The notes beneath the pieces are model-generated. The model saw only the letters and a list, made by a program, of their open reading frames with translations. It was not told the origin of the DNA and did not search any database. A stretch of 64,000 bases of DNA from Candidatus Latescibacterota bacterium. Lineage in GTDB: Bacteria > JAAXHH01. A program made the translations under genes and the position numbers. Location: positions 186,001 through 250,000 of the forward strand of contig JAJEEG010000002.1 in NCBI GenBank assembly GCA_022821085.1. The letters run 5' to 3'. Positions 40,247 to 48,994 of the stretch are shown one piece after another. How positions within the stretch are numbered: position 1 is the stretch's first letter; every line of letters starts with the position of its first letter.

Positions 40247-41915
40247 CTTCCACCTCGGCGATGTAGAGGTTTTGCCAGCGGAAGTAACCTACAGTGCCGT
40301 CGTCATTTACGTCATAGCCCTTCAACCAGGGCTTCCGGAGCTGCAGGCCCATCTTGTGATAGAGGAACGCGGCAGGATAGTCCGCCACCTGGACGACCGA
40401 GGCTTCCCGGTACAAGTTTTCCCGGATCTCCGGATTCAGTTCGGCGGCGGCCGCATCCACGAGGCGGTCGAAGGCGGGATTGTGCCAGTCCTGCCGGCCG
40501 TGGCCCCGGGGCTGGGAGTGCCAGATCATGTCCAGCATGTTGCGGGGATCGAGGAAATCGGCGCCGAAGGCGATCAGGCCGAGGTTCATGTTCCATTTAT
40601 ACAGATGGTCCATGTAGGTGTGCAGGTCGGCCGTCCGGATGTCCAGGTCGACGCCGAGATGCTCTTTCAACATGCTCTGTATCGCCACGCCGATCAGGCG
40701 GTCGGAGGGCGTTGGGGCCCTGAGCCACAGCTCCTGCCGCGGGAAACCCTGTCCCCCCGGATATCCGGCCTCGCGCATCAGTTGCCGCGCCCGTTCGGGA
40801 TCGAAGCCTTGCACCGCGGCGTGCGTGTCCCCCTCGAACTCCCTGAAGCCAGGCGGGATCATGGAATAGGCCGGTACGGCCCCGCCCCGCAGGATGACGT
40901 TGCACAGGTTGTCTCGGTCCATCACCCGGGTGAAGGCTTCACGGACGCGAATGTCGTTGAAGGGCGGCAGCTGCGTCCTGAAGAACAGATACCAGGTATT
41001 CAATCCGTGAAAACGGACGAGATCATTCCTCAGATCGGGATCCCCCTCGATGCGGGCCAGGTCGTTCACGTCCACGTTCTCCATGTCGACCTCGTCGCTC
41101 TCGTAGGGAAGAATGGTAGCCGCGGCCGCGTTGCGAAAAGGGTGTATCACCTTCTCCAGGAAAGGCTTGTGGGGGCCGTTGTAGTAGGGATTGGGTACAA
41201 GCGTCATGTGGCTGCCGTTGACCCACTCCGTGACCATGAATCCGGAATTCGTGATGATGTTTTGCGGTTCGGTCCACTTGCGGCCGTATTTGTCCACGAG
41301 GCGCTTCGGCACCGGCATGGCGTCGCCGAAAGAGACGATATGGGGCAGATAGGGCGCCCGCTTTTCCGTCTCGATGACCAGGGTCGTATCGTCCACGGCC
41401 CGGATGCCCAGGGACTCGAGGTCCTTGTTCTCCCCCTTGACGATCGCTTCGGCGTTCTTGATGTCGTAGTAGAAGAAGGCGTAGATGTTGGTGGATTCGG
41501 GATCGAGCATCCGGCGGTAGGAATACACGAAGTCGTGGGCCGTCAGCGGCGATCCGTCGCTCCAGCGCATCCCGGACCTGAGGTTGAAGGTCCAGACGAT
41601 CCCGTCTTCCGACCCCCAGGTGTGCGCGGCGCCCGGGATCGGGTTCCAGTGCTCGTCCTTGAACAGCAGGGCCTCGAAGGGAAGGATCGTCTGCTCGGTA
41701 TCGTAGGGCTCGATACTGGGGTCCAGGCTCTTGGGCTCCGGACTCATGGACCGCAGCACCTGTCGGGAGGCGTCTGCCGCGTCGTCCGGGAGTACCACGC
41801 CGATCGAGTTTACGCGGCCACCTTCCGTGGTGGTCGTCGGCTGTTCCCCGCCGCGTTCACCTTCTCCGCAGGAGACCAGCAAGAAGATCGAAACAAGTAC
41901 TGCGGGAGTGCGCAT
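40236..41915 (-). CDS. Peptide ABC transporter substrate-binding lipoprotein (OppA-like)
   Basis: 559 residues. Lipoprotein signal IFLLVSCGEG. SBP family 5 signature LRSGMRWSDGSPLTAHDFVY and SYRRMLDPE; later AFTRVMDRDNLCNVILRGG. Typical oligopeptide-binding OppA/MppA size. In some bacteria such proteins bind murein tripeptide, which would fit the adjacent wall-recycling genes, but no permease genes are near and the ligand is not predictable. It follows htpG after 39 bp. Confidence 0.9.
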   Translation of the reverse strand: MRTPAVLVSIFLLVSCGEGERGGEQPTTTTEGGRVNSIGVVLPDDAADASRQVLRSMSPEPKSLDPSIEPYDTEQTILPFEALLFKDEHWNPIPGAAHTWGSEDGIVWTFNLRSGMRWSDGSPLTAHDFVYSYRRMLDPESTNIYAFFYYDIKNAEAIVKGENKDLESLGIRAVDDTTLVIETEKRAPYLPHIVSFGDAMPVPKRLVDKYGRKWTEPQNIITNSGFMVTEWVNGSHMTLVPNPYYNGPHKPFLEKVIHPFRNAAAATILPYESDEVDMENVDVNDLARIEGDPDLRNDLVRFHGLNTWYLFFRTQLPPFNDIRVREAFTRVMDRDNLCNVILRGGAVPAYSMIPPGFREFEGDTHAAVQGFDPERARQLMREAGYPGGQGFPRQELWLRAPTPSDRLIGVAIQSMLKEHLGVDLDIRTADLHTYMDHLYKWNMNLGLIAFGADFLDPRNMLDMIWHSQPRGHGRQDWHNPAFDRLVDAAAAELNPEIRENLYREASVVQVADYPAAFLYHKMGLQLRKPWLKGYDVNDDGTVGYFRWQNLYIAEVEDGE

Positions 41916-41954
41916 AGCGAATCGTCGTTTCGTTACACCGCCAGCCCCGGCGCG

Positions 41955-43895
41955 CTAAACCCGGATCAGTTCCTTGACAAGCAGGTCGTTGATCCGGCCC
42001 GCGAACCCCACGGGATCGTCGAGCTTGGACCCTTCGGCCACCACGGCCTGCTCGTAAAGCAGGCGGCCGATGGATTCGACGCGCGCGTCGGCGCTGTCGC
42101 TGTCGTGTAGCTTCTGCAATCCCTGGACCACGGGATGTCCGGCGTTGAGTTCCAGGATGCGCTTGGCGTCCTGGGCCCCGCCTTCGCCCATGCGCTGCAT
42201 GAGCCGTTCCATGTGGGCGCTCATGGCGCCTTCGTCGGCCACCAGGCAGGAGGCGCTGTCCCTGAGGCGCGTGGACAGCCGGATATCCTGCACCTCCGGG
42301 ATCTTGCCCTTCAGGGTTTCGATCAGGGCCTTGAAGGTCTTCTCGTCGTCCTCCGCCCTGGCCTTGTCGGATTCGCCGGCCGCGATGTCGCCCTTGTCGG
42401 CCGCCTTGTACTTCTTCTCGCGGTACTCGTCCACCGACGACATGACGAATTCGTCGATGGGGTCCGTCATGAAGAGGACGTTCCAGCCGCGATCCCGGAA
42501 GACCTCCAGGTAGGGTGTCCGCTCGAGCATGCCGCGGTGCTCGCCGATCAGGTAGTAGATCTCCTCCTGGTCGGGCGGCATCTGGTCGACGTATTCATCC
42601 ATGGAAATGTACTTCCCGGCCTCGGTGTTCATGGACTCGTACACGGCGAGGGAGGTCAGGGTGTCCCGGTTCTCGAAGTCCTGCGCCATCCCCTCCTTGA
42701 GGATCAGGCCCAGTTCCCTGTAGAACGCCACGTACTTGTCGAACTCGTCCTTCTTCATCTCCTCCAGCACGGTGAAGATCCGCTTTACGATGTTCTTCCG
42801 GATGCGGTCGAGGATGGGATTCTGCTGCAGGATCTCGCGGGAGACGTTGAGGGGCAGGTCCGCGCAATCCACCACGCCCTTGATGAAGCGCAGGTAGGGC
42901 GGCAGCAGCTCCTCGCAGTTCTCCATGATCTGGACCCGCTGCACGTACAGCCTGGGTCCCACCTTGGGGTCGCCGAACATCATGTCGAAGGGCCGCTTCG
43001 CCGGGATGAAGAGCAGGACCTTGAACTCCGTCAGCCCCTCGGCCGTATAGTGGATCACCTTGGCCGGATCGCCGTAGTCGTGGGAGATCTGGCGGTAGAA
43101 GGCGTTGTACTCGTCTTCTTCGATCTCGTCCTTCGAACGCAGCCAGAGCGCCTTCATGGAGTTGAGCGTCTCTTCCCGGACCACCGCCTCCGTCTTGTCG
43201 TCCTCCCTGTCGTCCTCGCCCTCGACGGGTTCGTGCCGTTCCACGTCCATGACGACCGGGTACTCGATGAAATCGGAGAACTCCTTGACCACCTGCCGGA
43301 GCCGCCATTCCTCCAGGAACTCCTTCTCGTCCTCCTTGAGATGGAGCGTGACGTCGGTCCCGTGCGTCTCCTTCTCCACGGTCTTGATGGTGAACTCGCC
43401 CTCTCCCGCGGAGATCCAGCGGACGCCCTGTTCCTTCGGATCGCCCGCCAGGCGAGAGACCACCGTCACCCGGTCGGCCACCATGAAGGCGGAGTAGAAT
43501 CCCACGCCGAACTGGCCGATCAGATCGGGACGGCTGGCTTCGTCCGCCTGCTGCAGGGTTTCCAGGAAGGCCCTGGTGCCGGACTTCGCGATCGTGCCCA
43601 GCTGGTCGATGATGGTTTCGCGGGACATCCCCGTGCCGTTGTCGGAAACCGTCAGGGTGTTCTTGTCCTTGTCGGCGATGAGCTTGATCTTCCACTCGGT
43701 GTCGCCGTCGAGCAGGTCGCTGTTGTTGATGGAATTGAAGCGGATCTTGTTGATCGCGTCGCTGGCGTTGCTGATCAGCTCGCGGAGGAAGATTTCCTTG
43801 TTGGAGTAGAGCGAATGGGTGATCAGGTGCAGGATCTGCCGCAACTCGCTCTTGAATTCCATGGTTTCGGTGGACGTAGCAGGTGCTTCGGACAT
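41955..43895 (-). CDS. htpG: Chaperone HtpG (Hsp90)
   Basis: 646 residues from the ATG at 43895, chosen for the AGGAAAGG site; an earlier in-frame ATG (43946) would add 17 unconserved residues. Family blocks: ELRQILHLITHSLYSNKEIF, LRELISNASDAI, VSDNGTGM (GHKL ATP site), IGQFGVGFYSAFMVAD, and a middle domain containing GVVDCADLPLNVSREILQ. No C-terminal MEEVD, as in bacteria. ATP-driven chaperone for client folding under stress. Transcription probably starts at the consensus promoter about 170 bp upstream. Confidence 0.97.
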   Translation of the reverse strand: MSEAPATSTETMEFKSELRQILHLITHSLYSNKEIFLRELISNASDAINKIRFNSINNSDLLDGDTEWKIKLIADKDKNTLTVSDNGTGMSRETIIDQLGTIAKSGTRAFLETLQQADEASRPDLIGQFGVGFYSAFMVADRVTVVSRLAGDPKEQGVRWISAGEGEFTIKTVEKETHGTDVTLHLKEDEKEFLEEWRLRQVVKEFSDFIEYPVVMDVERHEPVEGEDDREDDKTEAVVREETLNSMKALWLRSKDEIEEDEYNAFYRQISHDYGDPAKVIHYTAEGLTEFKVLLFIPAKRPFDMMFGDPKVGPRLYVQRVQIMENCEELLPPYLRFIKGVVDCADLPLNVSREILQQNPILDRIRKNIVKRIFTVLEEMKKDEFDKYVAFYRELGLILKEGMAQDFENRDTLTSLAVYESMNTEAGKYISMDEYVDQMPPDQEEIYYLIGEHRGMLERTPYLEVFRDRGWNVLFMTDPIDEFVMSSVDEYREKKYKAADKGDIAAGESDKARAEDDEKTFKALIETLKGKIPEVQDIRLSTRLRDSASCLVADEGAMSAHMERLMQRMGEGGAQDAKRILELNAGHPVVQGLQKLHDSDSADARVESIGRLLYEQAVVAEGSKLDDPVGFAGRINDLLVKELIRV

Positions 43896-44064
43896 CGTCT
43901 GGCCTTTCCTCATGAACAGGGGAGTGGGTTGCTCCCGGATGGGCATGCCGTCCCGGGCCGTGATTTACGCCCGGATACAACGCGTTCGGTTGATTTTCCA
44001 ATGGTGAAACGTGGCGCTTTCCGCCGGTCTGCTGTCCGCTCGCGAAGGCCCGGACAACATGCGT

Positions 44065-44093
44065 ATTATAGGGGTTTCAGCCGGTATTGTCAA
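44065..44093 (-). promoter_or_regulatory. Consensus sigma70 promoter for htpG
   Basis: On the minus strand: TTGACA (44088-44093), exactly 17 bp, TATAAT (44065-44070): 12/12 match. It leaves a leader of about 160 nt before the htpG start. Confidence 0.75.
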
Positions 44094-44144
44094 CATGGGG
44101 CTTCCTTCAAAAAAGGCTTTGGCGGCTTCGTGCCGGTGGGTAAA

Positions 44145-44174
44145 TTGGTAACCTGGATCATACAGGGTTATGAA
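44145..44174 (+). promoter_or_regulatory. Promoter candidate for the PhyH (2) gene
   Basis: TTGGTA (44145-44150), an 18-bp spacer, TATGAA (44169-44174), about 90 bp before the PhyH start. Confidence 0.35.
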
Positions 44175-44205
44175 TACCGCAGATACATCATCAAGGGAGA
44201 CCGAA

Positions 44206-44277
44206 ATGCGTCGACGGCACGTGTTGTTCCTGTGCTTCGTACGCGGACGAAACGGGAGGCACCGTGATGTTGACTGA
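44206..44277 (+). CDS. Possible 23-residue leader peptide
   Basis: ATG 6 bp after GGGAG, 23 codons, Arg/His-rich (MRRRHVLFLCF start), ending at a TGA 8 bp past the PhyH start codon. It may be a translational leader or chance. No homology is claimed. Confidence 0.25.
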   Translation: MRRRHVLFLCFVRGRNGRHRDVD

Positions 44278-45130
44278 TGTACAGGCAGCCGAATTCCACC
44301 GGAACGGGTTCCTCAACGGAGGCCGCATCCTGGACGACTCCGGTGTGCAGGAACTGCGCGACGAGCTGCAGCGCGTGCTCGACACCGGGCCGGAAGGCTT
44401 TCCCGATGACGGGCCGAGGCCGGTGCTGTTCCACAACATGGTCCGCGAACGGGAGCCGGAGCGTTGCGTCTGGCAAATCGTGAACATCTGGGAAGTGTCC
44501 GGCGCCTACCAGCGCCTGATCCACCACCCCTTCATCGTCCAGGCCATCAGCCGGCTCACGGATGCCGACGAACTGATGGTCTGGCACGACCAGATCCAGT
44601 ACAAGCCGTCGGGATACGGCGGCGTCACCAGCTGGCACCAGGATGCGCCGCTGTGGCCCATCATACGGCCCATGACGCCCGTATCCGCGTGGGTCGCCCT
44701 CGACGACGCGACGGTGGAAAACGGGTGCATGTGGATGACGCCGGGCAGCCATCGGTGGGGCAACCAGATCGAGTTCCTGCGGACGCAGGCCCACCTGAAG
44801 CAGGCCGAGGACTTCGGGCGGATCGAAGGCTTCACGCCGCCGGGCGGCAATGGCGCGGGGAAGGTCGAACCGCGGCCCTGGCCGGTGAAGGCAGGCGAGG
44901 TCTCGTTCCACCACTCGCTGACCTGGCACGGCTCGCCTTTCAACCGGTCTCAGCAGCCCAGGCGCGCCATCGCCATGCATTACATGACGGGCGAGTCCCG
45001 CTTTGTAGCTTCCGGGCAGCACGTCATGAAAGCCTTCGTCGACCTGCCGGACGGGGCGCCTATGAACCAGGCGGGCGAACATTTTCCCTGCGTGATGAGA
45101 AACGGAAAACCTGCCGCCATCGCCGGTTAG
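44267..45130 (+). CDS. Phytanoyl-CoA dioxygenase (PhyH)-family protein (2)
   Basis: 287 residues; ATG at 44267 behind GGGAGG. The Fe(II)/2-oxoglutarate site is complete: H124 and D126 in SWHQDAP, H221 in LTWHGSPFNRS, and R232 as probable 2-oxoglutarate ligand. AWVALDDATVENGCMWMTPG is typical of bacterial PhyH proteins that hydroxylate small metabolites. It precedes a Gfo/Idh/MocA oxidoreductase with 146 bp of repeat-rich spacer between. Substrate unknown. Only distantly similar to PhyH protein (1). Confidence 0.88.
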   Translation: MLTDVQAAEFHRNGFLNGGRILDDSGVQELRDELQRVLDTGPEGFPDDGPRPVLFHNMVREREPERCVWQIVNIWEVSGAYQRLIHHPFIVQAISRLTDADELMVWHDQIQYKPSGYGGVTSWHQDAPLWPIIRPMTPVSAWVALDDATVENGCMWMTPGSHRWGNQIEFLRTQAHLKQAEDFGRIEGFTPPGGNGAGKVEPRPWPVKAGEVSFHHSLTWHGSPFNRSQQPRRAIAMHYMTGESRFVASGQHVMKAFVDLPDGAPMNQAGEHFPCVMRNGKPAAIAG

Positions 45131-45147
45131 CACACCTGGACGGTTGA

Positions 45148-45218
45148 GCGAACCCGAATGGGAATGCGATCCCGGCGGATATACGAACCCGGACGGATAT
45201 GCGAACCTGGATAGGTAT
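45148..45218. repeat. ~18-bp tandem array, intergenic
   Basis: Four units of 18, 18, 17 and 18 bp (GCGAACCCGAATGGGAAT-like) between the PhyH and Gfo/Idh/MocA genes, with a further partial unit. Imperfect; one unit has lost a base, tolerated outside coding sequence. Confidence 0.75.
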
Positions 45219-45276
45219 GCAATATCCGGGACGGGCGAAAGCCTCCGGACACGATCGACGCAGGAAGGAGTGATCC

Positions 45277-46437
45277 ATGGATGTCGTACGCATCGGCGTG
45301 ATCGGCCTCGGGAACATGGGCGGGTTCCACGTCGATTATCTCACCGGGAACGAAGTGCCGGGCGCGGTGCTGAAGGCCGTCTGCGATGTCGATCCGGATC
45401 AACTGGCGCGCGCGAAATCCCGGGCCGGGGAGGACTTCGCGGCCTACGAGAGCGCGGACGAACTGCTCCAGTCCGACGCGATCGACGCCGTGATCATCGC
45501 GACGCCCCACTACGACCATCCGCCGCTGGCAATAAAGGCCTTTGGCCGCGGACTGCACGTGCTCTGCGAAAAACCGGCCGGAGTATATACGCGCCAGGTA
45601 CGGGAAATGAACGCGGCGGCCGAGAAGAGCGGCCTCGTCTTCGGACTGATGTTCAACCAACGGACGCTGGGCGAGCACCGGAAGCTCAAGGAACTCGTGT
45701 CTTCGGGCGAACTGGGCGAGCTTCGCAGGACGAACTACATCATCACGAACTGGTTCCGGGCGCAGAGCTATTACGACTCGGGCGGCTGGCGCGCCACGTG
45801 GTCCGGTGAAGGCGGCGGCGTGCTCGCGAACCAGTGCCCCCACAACCTCGACCTCTGGCAGTGGATCTGCGGCATGCCCGTGCGCATCCGGGCCTTCTGC
45901 GGTTTCGGCAAGTACCACGACATCGAGGTGGAGGACGACGTGACGGCCTACGCCGAGTATGAAAACGGCGCCACGGGCGTATTCATCACGACCACGGGCG
46001 AGTCGCCCGGAACCAACCGCATGGAAATCACGGGCGACAACGGGAAAGTGGTCATGGAGGAGGGCCGGATCACCTTCTGGCGCAATCGGACGCCGGCGGA
46101 TGTCTTCAATCGCGAATGGAAGGGCGGTTTCGGCAGCCCGGAGACCTGGAAGTGCGAAATCCCCTTCCAGGCCGGGGGCGAAGAACATCGCGGCATCACC
46201 AAAGACTGGGTGCGCGCTATCCTGGAGGGCACGCCGCTGATCGCGCCGGGCGTCGAAGGCATACGGGGCGTCGAACTGGCCAATGCCATGCTGCTTTCCG
46301 CCTGGCAGGACGACTGGGTCGATATCCCGGTGGACGAAGCGCTCTACTACGAGAAGCTGCAGGAGCGGATACGGTCGTCCACGGCGCGCAAGAAGGAGAC
46401 CGGCGGCACGACGCTGAGCGTGGAAGGCACGTTCTAG
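45277..46437 (+). CDS. Gfo/Idh/MocA-family oxidoreductase
   Basis: 386 residues. N-terminal Rossmann fold RIGVIGLGNMGGFHVDYL, dinucleotide-domain end HVLCEKPAGVY with the conserved EKP motif, and a C-terminal alpha/beta domain containing GGVLANQCPHNLDLWQWICG, where the His is the usual catalytic region. NAD(P)-dependent oxidation or reduction of a sugar, inositol or derivative. GGAAGGAG precedes the ATG. It probably acts with the upstream dioxygenase. Confidence 0.92.
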   Translation: MDVVRIGVIGLGNMGGFHVDYLTGNEVPGAVLKAVCDVDPDQLARAKSRAGEDFAAYESADELLQSDAIDAVIIATPHYDHPPLAIKAFGRGLHVLCEKPAGVYTRQVREMNAAAEKSGLVFGLMFNQRTLGEHRKLKELVSSGELGELRRTNYIITNWFRAQSYYDSGGWRATWSGEGGGVLANQCPHNLDLWQWICGMPVRIRAFCGFGKYHDIEVEDDVTAYAEYENGATGVFITTTGESPGTNRMEITGDNGKVVMEEGRITFWRNRTPADVFNREWKGGFGSPETWKCEIPFQAGGEEHRGITKDWVRAILEGTPLIAPGVEGIRGVELANAMLLSAWQDDWVDIPVDEALYYEKLQERIRSSTARKKETGGTTLSVEGTF

Positions 46438-46502
46438 CTTCCGAACACACGTTTAAGATCAGTCAGAAGCCGGCAGGCGGCCGCCTCTTGCAGGACCTCC
46501 GG

Positions 46503-47600
46503 CTACAACAGCGCCGTGCAATCCCAGTCGCGGTACGCATCGGCCAGGCATTGCATCTTGGGCCGCCAGTAGTCCGGCGTACTTCCGTTCTGTTGGTCCC
46601 AGACGGGCAGTTCGACCCGCCAGATCAGCTGCAGGCGGTAGTCCCTGCAGAGATCGTCCCACGAGTAGTCCTTCACACCGCGATTCACCAGCGTCTCGTA
46701 GTACCGCGTCAAGCATCGTATCTCCCGGTCGTTTTCCTGTCTCTGTTCACGCGTCCAGAACGTCGCGATCAGGTAAACCAGATCTTCAGCGCCCAGGTAG
46801 AGACATGCCTCCTCCATATCAGACAGGTAGGTTCCGTGAATCTCCGGGTCGTCAGGACAGAGGAACTGGGTGAAGTAACAGTCCGAGTGACACACCGTGA
46901 GCTTTGAGACGCGCGCAAATCGATGTTCCAGGTACCGGTCCCACAGCGTGGGCAGCCCATCTATGCGACTGTCGTACAGCTCGAGCAGTTCGCGTGGCAG
47001 TTCGCCGCCTGCCGTCTTCCTGAATCGCCTCCATTCCTCGGCCTGATCCCGCACCTCGGCCATGTAGCGTTCTTCATCCCTGAACGGGAGCGGGATCCTT
47101 ACGGGACCGTCCCCCAGGTCGGGGTGTTCCCACCAGTAAGCGTGCAGGCCGGCCAGGGCTTCCACGCAACCGGCCAATTCCCGTTCTTCCGGCACGCCGT
47201 CACCTGCCAGCACGCGCGCACGGGAGATGGGAGCATGATGCGTTCCGGAAACATCGAGCATCAGGCAATGCGTAACCCCCGTGTCCTCGTCGTAAGCGCC
47301 GTCGATGAAGGGAATCAACATGGAAGGCGGCGGCTTCTGCCTCGTTGCCAGCCGGTAGAAGGAGACTTCATCCCGTCCCCAATGTTGCTGTTTGATCTTG
47401 ATGAAAAGGCGCTCGGGAACACCTGCCGGGACATCCGCGGAATACACGGGCTCCAGGTGCGCCACGATGGAATTGAAGGCGGGATTGGGATGGACCTTCA
47501 CTTCCAGGATGCGGCCCCGGCCCAGTATGCCGTTTCCGCGTAGTATGGAAGTCAGCCATTCGGGGGTGACCGAATCCAGGGACGGTATAACGTCACTCAT
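46503..47600 (-). CDS. Aminoglycoside phosphotransferase-fold kinase
   Basis: 365 residues from the ATG at 47600, which overlaps the pyrD stop; a longer frame would run through the pyrD tail repeats. APH/EcKinase-like architecture: N-lobe with LFIKIKQQHWGRDEVSFYR (ATP Lys and helix Glu), DVSGTHH, and catalytic loop CHSDCYFTQF where most relatives have HGDxxxxN; the Asn is Gln here. YLSDMEEACLYLGAEDLVYL corresponds to the DFG-like metal loop. Small-molecule kinase, substrate unknown; altered residues may reduce or change activity. Confidence 0.78.
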   Translation of the reverse strand: MSDVIPSLDSVTPEWLTSILRGNGILGRGRILEVKVHPNPAFNSIVAHLEPVYSADVPAGVPERLFIKIKQQHWGRDEVSFYRLATRQKPPPSMLIPFIDGAYDEDTGVTHCLMLDVSGTHHAPISRARVLAGDGVPEERELAGCVEALAGLHAYWWEHPDLGDGPVRIPLPFRDEERYMAEVRDQAEEWRRFRKTAGGELPRELLELYDSRIDGLPTLWDRYLEHRFARVSKLTVCHSDCYFTQFLCPDDPEIHGTYLSDMEEACLYLGAEDLVYLIATFWTREQRQENDREIRCLTRYYETLVNRGVKDYSWDDLCRDYRLQLIWRVELPVWDQQNGSTPDYWRPKMQCLADAYRDWDCTALL

Positions 47601-48777
47601 CGACGGTACCACGCGGATTCGCATGCGGAGTCGGGTGGGGTTTCGGACGAGGTTTCGGGCGGGGTTTTGGGTGGGGATTGTCGACGCCCACGGCATCGGT
47701 AATCCGGTCCAGGCCATCCCGGGCCATCAGACGGCACAGGCCCCGGTTGATGCGCTTCACCAGGCCCGGACCGTGGTAGACGAGGGCCGTATAGACCTGG
47801 ACCAGGGTCGCGCCCAGCCGGATCTTCCGGTAGGCGTCTTGTGCGGTGAAAATGCCTCCGATGCCCACGATCACGTGGCGGTCGCGATCCATCCTGGAAT
47901 ACCAGGCCTGTATGGACGCGTCGATCAGTTCCCGGGTCGGGCGGCCGCAGAGGGTCCCTGGCATGCGGTCGAGGGCCTGTGGCGGGGTCTTCAAGCCTTC
48001 ATAGGGCTTTCCGGTCGGCAGGCCGAACACGATGCCCTTAACGAAGGGGAATGGATCCATGGCGGCGAGCGTCCCCTCGATCGTTGCGGGATCAGTGGTC
48101 GGCACCACCTTCAGGAAGGTGGGCGGCATGGTGTCGTAGGCGGCGTATCCCGAGAGCAATGTCCCCAGCGTGCCCGGATCGTCGAAGGGGCTTCGGCCAG
48201 ACGTGGTATTGGGGCAGTTCAGATTGAGCGTCGCGTAGTCGGCAAGGCCCAGAAAGGGACGCATCGCCACAACCAGTTCCTCCACTACCTCTTCCGCACC
48301 CGCCGGTCTCCCGGTGTTCGTCTCGACCAGGTTGATGCCCAGGGGAACGGGTGGCCTGGACGGTTGTGCGGAAGCGAACCGCCGCGCCACGGCTTCCGCA
48401 CCGTCGTTGGGCACCCCGTAATTGACCACGATCGCCTCATCCTTCGGTACGCGGAACAGCCGTGGCCGCCCTGGATTACCTTCCGAAGGATGTGCCGAAA
48501 CCGAACCCACCTCCACGAATCCGAATCCGGCCGAAGCGAGTCCTTCCATGGCGACGCCGTTCTTGTCGAACCCGGCGGCCAGGCCGACGGGATTGGGAAA
48601 GGCGAGCCCGCCGGCTTCCACCCTCAGCCGCGGATCATCCACGGTAAGGAGGCCCTGGAGCATGCCGCGAACGGAAGGAATGTGTCCCGCCTTGCCGACC
48701 ACGGTGAGCGTAGCGCGATGTATCCACTCCGGGTCCATGCGGAACAGCAGGGGGCGTATGAGAGGGTAGAGAGACAT
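47593..48777 (-). CDS. pyrD: Dihydroorotate dehydrogenase, class 2-like
   Basis: 394 residues. The N-terminal helix pair YPLIRPLLFRMDPEWIHR matches the membrane-associated, quinone-reducing class 2 enzymes; GLAAGFDKNG, VEVGSVSAHPSEGNPGRPRL and VIVGIGGIFTAQDAY are family blocks for FMN binding. The catalytic motif is LNLNCPNT with C188, where class 2 enzymes usually have Ser (SSPNT) and class 1 enzymes Cys. The C-terminus carries a PKPRPKPRPKPHPTPH tail from a 12-bp array beyond the fold. Role: oxidation of dihydroorotate in pyrimidine synthesis. Confidence 0.9.
   Translation of the reverse strand: MSLYPLIRPLLFRMDPEWIHRATLTVVGKAGHIPSVRGMLQGLLTVDDPRLRVEAGGLAFPNPVGLAAGFDKNGVAMEGLASAGFGFVEVGSVSAHPSEGNPGRPRLFRVPKDEAIVVNYGVPNDGAEAVARRFASAQPSRPPVPLGINLVETNTGRPAGAEEVVEELVVAMRPFLGLADYATLNLNCPNTTSGRSPFDDPGTLGTLLSGYAAYDTMPPTFLKVVPTTDPATIEGTLAAMDPFPFVKGIVFGLPTGKPYEGLKTPPQALDRMPGTLCGRPTRELIDASIQAWYSRMDRDRHVIVGIGGIFTAQDAYRKIRLGATLVQVYTALVYHGPGLVKRINRGLCRLMARDGLDRITDAVGVDNPHPKPRPKPRPKPHPTPHANPRGTVDE
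47617..47676. repeat. 5 x 12-bp tandem array in the pyrD tail
   Basis: Read on the coding (minus) strand: CCCCACCCAAAA, CCCCGCCCGAAA, CCTCGTCCGAAA, CCCCACCCGACT, CCGCATGCGAAT. It encodes residues about 368-387 and ends 17 bp before the downstream kinase start codon. Confidence 0.88.
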
Positions 48778-48891
48778 GGGTCGGGGTCGTCCGAAGTTTC
48801 AATGTCTACGCGCATTGACCGGCAGCCAGGATGGTCCCTCGTTGTGCTGGCGAGGCCTCCCGGCCGGCCGTTTACGATGCGTCTGTGCACG

Positions 48892-48897
48892 ATTATA
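48892..48897 (-). promoter_or_regulatory. -10 element of the probable pyrD promoter
   Basis: TATAAT on the minus strand, about 115 bp before the pyrD ATG. The -35 region (GCTTGC at 17 bp) is poor. Its position after the terminator suggests pyrD has its own promoter. Confidence 0.4.
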
Positions 48898-48922
48898 CGC
48901 GACCGGCATGCGGCGCAAGCTT

Positions 48923-48963
48923 AAAAAAAAAACCGGGCGCCCCTGGAAATACGAGACGCCCGG
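48923..48963 (-). terminator. Rho-independent terminator
   Basis: On the minus strand: CCGGGCG (48963-48957) pairs with CGCCCGG (48939-48933), then ten T (48932-48923). An outer CGCAAGC/GCTTGCG pair (48963-48969 with 48914-48920) encloses the whole element. Confidence 0.85.
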
Positions 48964-48994
48964 CTTGCGTCTGGAGGAATGTCAACTGATCAGA

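Larger units (their letters stand above)
43896..44266. other. Divergent intergenic region, htpG / PhyH (2)
   Basis: About 370 bp holding the htpG promoter (minus), a weaker promoter candidate for the PhyH gene (plus) and a 23-codon frame (44206-44277) with a GGGAG site that overlaps the PhyH start. No heat-shock CIRCE inverted repeat was seen. Confidence 0.5.

Noticed and set aside
39924-42110. A 728-codon plus-strand frame antisense to the propeller and OppA-like genes
   Set aside because: Same antisense artefact; the minus-strand genes have signal peptides, family motifs and sensible starts.
42135-44267. A 710-codon plus-strand frame antisense to htpG
   Set aside because: It mirrors the codons of htpG on the other strand, a common artefact at high GC. 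Its product is low-complexity in His, Val and Leu with no domain, and htpG is certain.
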